Assembly: GCA_035610835.1 (NCBI GenBank)
Contig: CM069454.1
Coordinates: 66,363,613-66,427,612, forward strand
DNA: 64,000 bases
Direction of reading: 5' to 3'
Origin: Ophiura sarsii
Lineage: Eukaryota > Echinodermata > Ophiuroidea > Amphilepidida > Ophiuridae
In this document: piece after piece, positions 58,440 through 64,000 of the stretch
Layout of the letters: every line of letters starts with the position of its first letter
How positions within the stretch are numbered: position 1 is the first letter of the stretch
Notes under the pieces: generated by a model
Told to the model about the DNA's origin: nothing
What the model saw: the letters and a program-made list of their open reading frames with translations, nothing else
Databases searched by the model: none
Program-made: the position numbers and the translations under genes

Positions 58440-59320
58440 TCGCGTGAATATAATTGAACTGTTTGTCATATGAGCATTATTGAACTGCTTGTCGTGTGAA
58501 CACATTTGAACTTCTTTGTCAAGTGAAGTGAACTACTTGTCGTGTGAACACATTTTAACTTCATGTCATGTGAACATAATTGAACTGCTTGTCGTATGAA
58601 CATAGTTGAACTGCTGTCTTACGAACATATCAAACTGCTTGTCGTGTGAACATATTTGAAATGCTTGTCATATGAGCATCGTGTGAACACATTTGGACTT
58701 CTTCTCAAGTGAATATAATTGAACTACTTGTCGTATGAACATATTTCAACTTCATGTCATGTGAACATAATTGAACTGCTTGTCGTATGAACATAATTGA
58801 ACTTCATGTCGTATGAACATATTTGAACTGCGTGTTGTGTGAACACATTTCAACTTCATGTCATGTGAACATTATTGGACTGCTTGTCGTATGAACATAT
58901 GCGAAATGCTTGTCGTATGAACATATTTGAACTGCGTGTTGTGTGAACACATTTCAACTTCATGTCATGTGAACATTATTGGACTGCTTGTCGTATGAAC
59001 ATATGCGAAATGCTTGTCGTGTGAACATATTTGAACTGCTTGTCGCATGAGCATAATTGAACCGTTTGTCGTGTGAATACATTTGAACTTCTTGTCAAGT
59101 GAATATAATTGAACTACTTGTCGTGTGAACACATTTCAAATTCATGTCATGTGAACATAATTGAACTGCTTGTCGCATGAACATAACTGAACTTCATGTC
59201 ATATGAACATACTTGAACTGCTGTCGTACAAACATGTCGAACTGCTTGTCGTATGAACATATTTGAACTTCTTGTTGTGTGAACATAATTGAACGGCTTG
59301 TCGAGCCGTAGTACATATTA
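58440..59320 (+). repeat. minisatellite, ~26-bp unit, about 30 copies
   Basis: The unit approximates TTGAACTGCTTGTCGTATGA plus ACATAA. Variants (TTCATGTCATGTGAACATAA, CTGCGTGTTGTGTGAACACA) alternate. A ~104-bp four-unit block is itself duplicated at about 58829-58932 and 58933-59036 with near identity. Confidence 0.92.
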
Positions 59321-60749
59321 TTGAAATGAGACGAATTCGTGCAATATCTTTCCTTGTGTCCTTAACGGGTGAGTCTTACAAATAATATTACCATAAATCA
59401 TAACCGTAAATAAGTTAATATTATATTCATATCACAAAGGCGCAGGTAGGAGGTACAAAGAAACATCTGATTGACGATTCGATTTTTTTTAAACAAAAAA
59501 ATCAGTAAATTTTGTTATTTAAAAAAAGCATACCAAACTACTTCTTAAGACTTACCAGCTTCCAGCTTGGTATTTATGGTTTCAATATTATTTTGATTAC
59601 TATTTTGTGCGGTACCATTGCTTTAAGTAGCTGGACAGTTGAAATAAGGTAAAGGGATAAGGAATTAAATCAAAACTAAACTATAGCGGTTGCTATAGCC
59701 TTGAGTATAGCGCGCGCGATTATGTGGTGCAATTAGTAGAATACGAAGTTACGTCACTGTCTCGTGATGAATAAATATACTATAGAGTCGTAGTTCTAAC
59801 CGTAATCATAACGGCTTCTTTCCAGTACGAACAACGCGTATTCCATTCTATTGACCCTAAAACACTACACATCAATACGGTGCTAGCTGCTGGTCCCGCG
59901 CGCTCGTTCGGTCTATCTCGTGCCACGATCCGGTGGGCTATCAAAAGATGAAACAACTTAAATTTAAGCTGACCAATTAGCCCACGCATGCGGCCCGGTT
60001 CGATTCCCGCCTTATGCGGAGACTGATCCCCCCCCCCCCCCATTTTTTATTTTTTTTAATGTACAATAATAATTATATTATTATTTGATAATAATCTCAC
60101 TCACTAGGTTAATTTATGGCTGCACCAATCTCTCATGTATTTATATATATATATATATAAAGAGTTAAAGTGGCATTGATCGCACAGATTGATCAAATAA
60201 AGGGAAATTAATTACCTTGTTTAGCTACCTCTCATGTAATGATTACTTCAAAAACAATCAGTAAAAATGAAAATAAAATACATTTTCTTAGCATTTCTAA
60301 AGTCCTCTTTTAAAGCTTATGATGAGTCATTAAATTACCATTAAAACTTTCGAATTAATCACGGAGACAGTTCCTTATAATTATATATTTTTCATTTGTG
60401 CAACAAATATTACAACAAACAACGTTGAATCTTGGATTTTTAACAAATAAGTTTAACGTGCCGACGAGAATTCAGATGGTTTTCTGATTTACTAAACTCA
60501 TCTTGGAGCTCATTCACAACATTATTTCTATCTCTAGCCATCTTTTTACAGTACGTTTGTGTAAAGCGCCTCATCTCATACTTCATTAGATCCCAAATCA
60601 CCTGAGTCAGAAATACCATCAGACTGTATTTGTTTGATTGTCTCTTGTCAACACGTCACATTCAGGGCGGACTGGCCACTGTGGCGTTGTGGCGATCGCC
60701 ACATGGGCCGCTTGGTTTTGGGCCTCTCATGGCCGGTTACTCACATTTT
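59321..60749. other. intergenic with tRNA-like B box and simple repeats
   Basis: GGCCCGGTTCGATTCCCGCC at 59992-60011 is a consensus tRNA B box, but no convincing A box lies upstream, so it is a fragment. A C run (60029-60040) and a TA run (60144-60160) follow. No gene. Confidence 0.45.
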
Positions 60750-60825
60750 GTGGCCGTGCGAAAATTTCTGACTGTGCGAAATTTTGTGACCGTGCGAAAT
60801 TTTGTGACCGTGCGAAATTTTGTGT
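60750..60825 (+). repeat. 18-bp tandem repeat, four copies
   Basis: GTGACCGTGCGAAATTTT repeated, with the first copies degenerate (GTGGCCGTGCGAAAATTT). Confidence 0.85.
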
Positions 60826-61670
60826 TTCTCTAAAACTCTTTATATTTGAAACATCCGAAATTGGCTGTATCAAATTAGTTTCGGAGAGGAACGGTGGTGA
60901 TATAATTATCTAAAGGCATTTAGTTCAATCCAATCATGCAACTCCTTTTACTATATCAAAGAAGTTTTGGAAAACAATCCATAATCATCATTTAAAAGTT
61001 AACGACAAAAGTCATCAAGTAGGTTAAACTTTTCACAGGCCATCTAGGGATATTGTGGAAAAATGAATCATATCAGTTTGTGTTCATGCATTTCCAGGCA
61101 GCGCTTCATCCTGTTCATTAGCACAAAAATCCATCGAATACATAGATGTATATTATGAGCGGGAGAAATTACAATAGATGATCATTTATAATTCATGTCA
61201 CACTCTTTATATTTAATACCGTCTGATCCTCTTATCGACAGCCAACTATCGTTTAAATATTCATTACGCCATTTGCCCAAGCGCCGGCTCCACTTAATAA
61301 AATTGGTCCAGAGCCTGCGTTCATGTATACCTAATTGCAAGCAGTATGCACATGTCTTCAAATACGGCAGTTGATCAATGGTACCATAAAGGGTTAACAA
61401 AAGTAACCCCTAGCATGCACATTTTGGTTCCAGCATGAGTTCTATTGATGTTTTGATTGAAACGAAAACTGGTGAAACTGTTAACAAATTTAAAAAAATG
61501 CATAAATTAAGCTTAATTGAACCCATTGTTGCTGGTCGAAAGATCAGCCTATGTTAGCGAATGTCCCTGGCTCACTCCGTCCGTCACTCACCGCCGTTTT
61601 GTTCCGTGTTGCCTTTGTGGCTGATTTAGCCCAATTAGCCCAATGAGTACTCATATAATTCGATTGTAAT
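60826..61670. other. spacer, nothing recognised
   Basis: AT-rich; no coding frame or repeat of note. Confidence 0.5.
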
Positions 61671-62696
61671 AGTTTATCAAATAAAAGGCTGTTCCATCAA
61701 ATAAACTTACCCCTCTGAAATGGCTATTCCATCAAATAAACTTACTCCCTCTGAAATAAAAGGCTGTTCCATCAAATAAACTTATCCCCTCTGAAATGGC
61801 TATTCCATCAAATAAACTTACTCCCTCTGAAATAAAAGGATGTTCCATCAAATAAACTTACCCCTCTGAAATGGCTATTCCATCAAATAAACTTACTCCC
61901 TCTGAAATAAAAAGGCTATTCCATCAAATAAACTTACTCCCTCTGAAATAAAAAGCTATACCATCAAATAAACTTACTCCCTCTGAAATAAAAGGCTGTT
62001 CCATCAAATAAACTTATCCCCTCTGAAATGACTATTCCATCAAATAAACTTACTCCCTCTGAAATAAAAATGCTATTCCATCAAATAAACTTACTCCCTC
62101 TGAAATAAAAAGCTATACCATCAAATAAACTTACTCCCTCTGAAATAAAAGGCTGTTCCATCAAATAAACTTACTCCCTCTGATATAAAAGGCTGTTCCA
62201 TCAAATAAACTTATCCCCTCTGAAATGGCTATTCCATCAAATAAACTTACTCCCTCTGAAATAAAAGGATGTTCCATCAAATAAACTTACCCCTCTGAAA
62301 TGGCTATTCCATCAAATAAACTTACTCCCTCTGAAATAAAAAGGCTATTCCATCAAATAAACTTACTCCCTCTGAAATAAAAAAAGCTATTCCATCAAAT
62401 AAACTTACTCCCTCTGAAATAAAAGGCTGTTCCATCAAATAAACTTACCCCTATGAAATGGCTATTCCATCAAATAAACTTACTCCCTCTGAAATAAAAA
62501 GGCTATTCCATCAAATAAACTTACTCCCTCTGAAATAAAAAAAAAGCTATACCATCAAATAAACTTACTCCCTCTGAAATAAAAGGCTGTTCCATCAAAT
62601 AAACTTACCCTCTGAAATGGCTATTCCATCAAATAAACTTACTCCCTCTGGAATAAATGGATATTCCATCAAATACGTACTCCCTCTGAAATACGT
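61671..62696 (+). repeat. minisatellite, ~37-bp unit, left block (about 27 copies)
   Basis: CCATCAAATAAACTTACTCC repeated, with units alternating between GGCTGTT and GGCTATT starts and between CCCTCTGAAATAAAA and CCTCTGAAATGG ends, so a dimer is the higher-order unit. Indels occur in the A runs. Confidence 0.95.
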
Positions 62697-63305
62697 CTCC
62701 AAAAGCTTCAAAATCGCGCGGCGCGTCTAATTTTTCAAGTTAGTAAGCGTACTAGTGCCGCGCCGCTCTTGCGCGAGTTGCATTGGTTGCCTGTCCAGCA
62801 GAGGATAGATTTCAAGATCTTGGTGCATGTGTACAACTGTCTTCATGACTCATCTCCTTCATATTTACAGGATCGGCTTCACAAATACAAATGTAACCGT
62901 ACTGGCCTTAGGTCCATGAGTGATCTTTCCCGACTAGAAATCCCCAAAACAAAAAGAGCTTATGGGGATAGATCATTTTCGGCTTATGGTCCTAAGTTGT
63001 GGAACAGCTTACCAAATAATGTACGCGATGCTCCCAATGTGAAAGCTTTTAAAAAGCTCTTAAAAACCTATTTTTTCCCAAATTAATTGCTAGTCATTGT
63101 GCATATTTTTTGGTTTCTTAATTGTATATTTATATATCTGTTTTTATCATAATTGCTGATGTAATAAGCTGGTCATGTATTTTATCATGTGTCATTATTT
63201 TGTTGCATGCTGTAACTATATTGTATTTTAGATTGTGTTTTAATGTACAGCGCATTGGTCCATGGGAAATGCGCTTTATAAGTATCTTGAAATAAATAAT
63301 AATAA
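62697..63305 (+). pseudogene. 5'-truncated LINE 3' end (CR1/L2-like), inserted in the minisatellite
   Basis: An open plus-strand frame from about 62699 to a stop at 63086 encodes the C-terminal tail common in CR1/L2-group LINEs of marine animals: LQNRAARLIF, LRELHWLPVQQRIDFKILVH, YGDRSFSAYGPKLWNSLPNN and FKKLLKTYFF. The 3' UTR has GCGCATTGGTCCATGGGAAA followed by TGCGCTTTATAA and ends in AAATAAATAATAATAAATAA, a typical CR1/L2 tail. The catalytic reverse-transcriptase domain is absent. Confidence 0.88.
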
Positions 63306-63650
63306 ATAAAAGGCTGTTCAATCAAATACACTTCCCCTCTGAAAAGGCTGTTCCATCAAATAAACTTACCCCCTCTGAAATGGCTATTCCATCAAATAAA
63401 CTTACTCCCTCTGGAATAAATGGATATTATTCCATCAAATAAACTTACTTTCTCTGAAATAAACGGCTGTTCAATCAAATAAACTTCCCCTCTGAAAAGG
63501 CTGTTCCATCAAATAAACTTACTCCCTCTGAAATGGCTATTCCATCAAATAAACTTACTCCCTCTGAAACAAAAGGCTATTCCATCAAATAAACTTACTC
63601 CCTCTGAAATATAAGGATGTTACATCAAATAAACTTACTCCCTCGCAACT
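63306..63650 (+). repeat. minisatellite, right block (about 9 copies)
   Basis: Same ~37-bp unit resumes directly after the LINE tail, showing that the LINE landed in an existing array. Confidence 0.93.
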
Positions 63651-64000
63651 TACCTGCACTTGCATTGAATGGACCAAGAGAATCCCCCTCTCACCATTTC
63701 ATCAAGATCATCGACATGTGCTGCCAGCTAAACAGCCAATACATATGTTGCAAGGTTGAGTCTAAAACTAGGCTATACGGGTATGGAATGAGCTTGATGG
63801 TGAACTATCAGACGCATTGCAATATCTTGTCAATGGCCTTGGCCTCATCCTACCCGATTGCTTGACTAGTTGCTGCGACATGTTCGGTTACCGCGGATGT
63901 ATATATTGTTCATCTAGTGATGCTTGTCTCTGAGCGCGTGTTTAATATTTTGCACATATTGTGTCCACTTCTGATTTATGTTCCAAGGAACTTCCATGAG
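63651..64000. other. window end, nothing recognised
   Basis: Unique-looking sequence with a plus-strand frame ending at 63865 that starts in the satellite; no domain. Confidence 0.4.

Overview
This window is animal nuclear DNA, most likely from a marine invertebrate deuterostome such as an echinoderm or hemichordate. The lineage is inference. It rests on long AT-rich intergenic DNA, GT-AG introns, metazoan gene families (leucine-rich-repeat GPCR, ARM/TIR/SAM protein, NXPE-type esterase) and very many small inverted-repeat DNA transposons. There is no operon structure, CRISPR array or rRNA. Genes are sparse and repeats dominate.

Three host genes are visible. (1) An intronless leucine-rich-repeat GPCR on the minus strand (21076-24596), resembling the relaxin-receptor branch but with about 22 repeats and no LDLa module. 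A one-base deletion in a T run splits it. (2) An NXPE/PC-esterase-like gene on the plus strand (42639-43591) with its GDS motif visible, a one-base frameshift, and a probable 205-bp intron filled by five 20-bp palindromes. (3) A multi-exon minus-strand gene (44323-53056) encoding ARM repeats, a TIR domain and a C-terminal SAM-like domain. Five exons were joined by splice-site phase; one short exon of the TIR domain was not found. This is the most interesting gene: the order ARM-TIR-SAM differs from SARM1 (ARM-SAM-SAM-TIR), and the residue aligned with the SARM1 catalytic glutamate falls on an exon junction.

Layout: 1-1823, a broken copia reverse transcriptase split by a 936-bp TAA-flanked transposon. 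3.5-4.2 kb, small repeats. 7.3-9.3 kb, a duplicated 204-bp block, then eight copies of a 180-bp satellite. 9.7-17.7 kb, a run of inverted-repeat elements, including a 1.34-kb TA-flanked element nested in a larger long-TIR element. 20.1-21.0 kb, a ~293-bp tandem repeat beside the GPCR. 24.6-29.8 kb, small elements and a composite transposon carrying two clean secondary insertions (TTA and 8-bp target duplications). 33-37 kb, LTR pieces interrupted by a nearly intact LINE whose 1,020-codon frame has two stop codons. 37-42 kb, more repeats. 42.6-53 kb, the NXPE-like and ARM-TIR-SAM genes, the latter with introns full of mobile elements. 54.8-57.9 kb, a decayed LINE relative and more inverted-repeat elements. 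58.4-63.65 kb, two minisatellites, the second interrupted by the 3' end of another LINE.

Almost all target-site and terminal-repeat calls were read directly from flanking bases. Superfamily names are inferred from target-site length and terminal bases, because no transposase gene was found for any DNA element. Long homopolymers (over 12 G or C near 690, 1050, 1540, 4565, 4610, 55915 and 60030) make one-base indels in this assembly suspect, including the GPCR and NXPE frameshifts.
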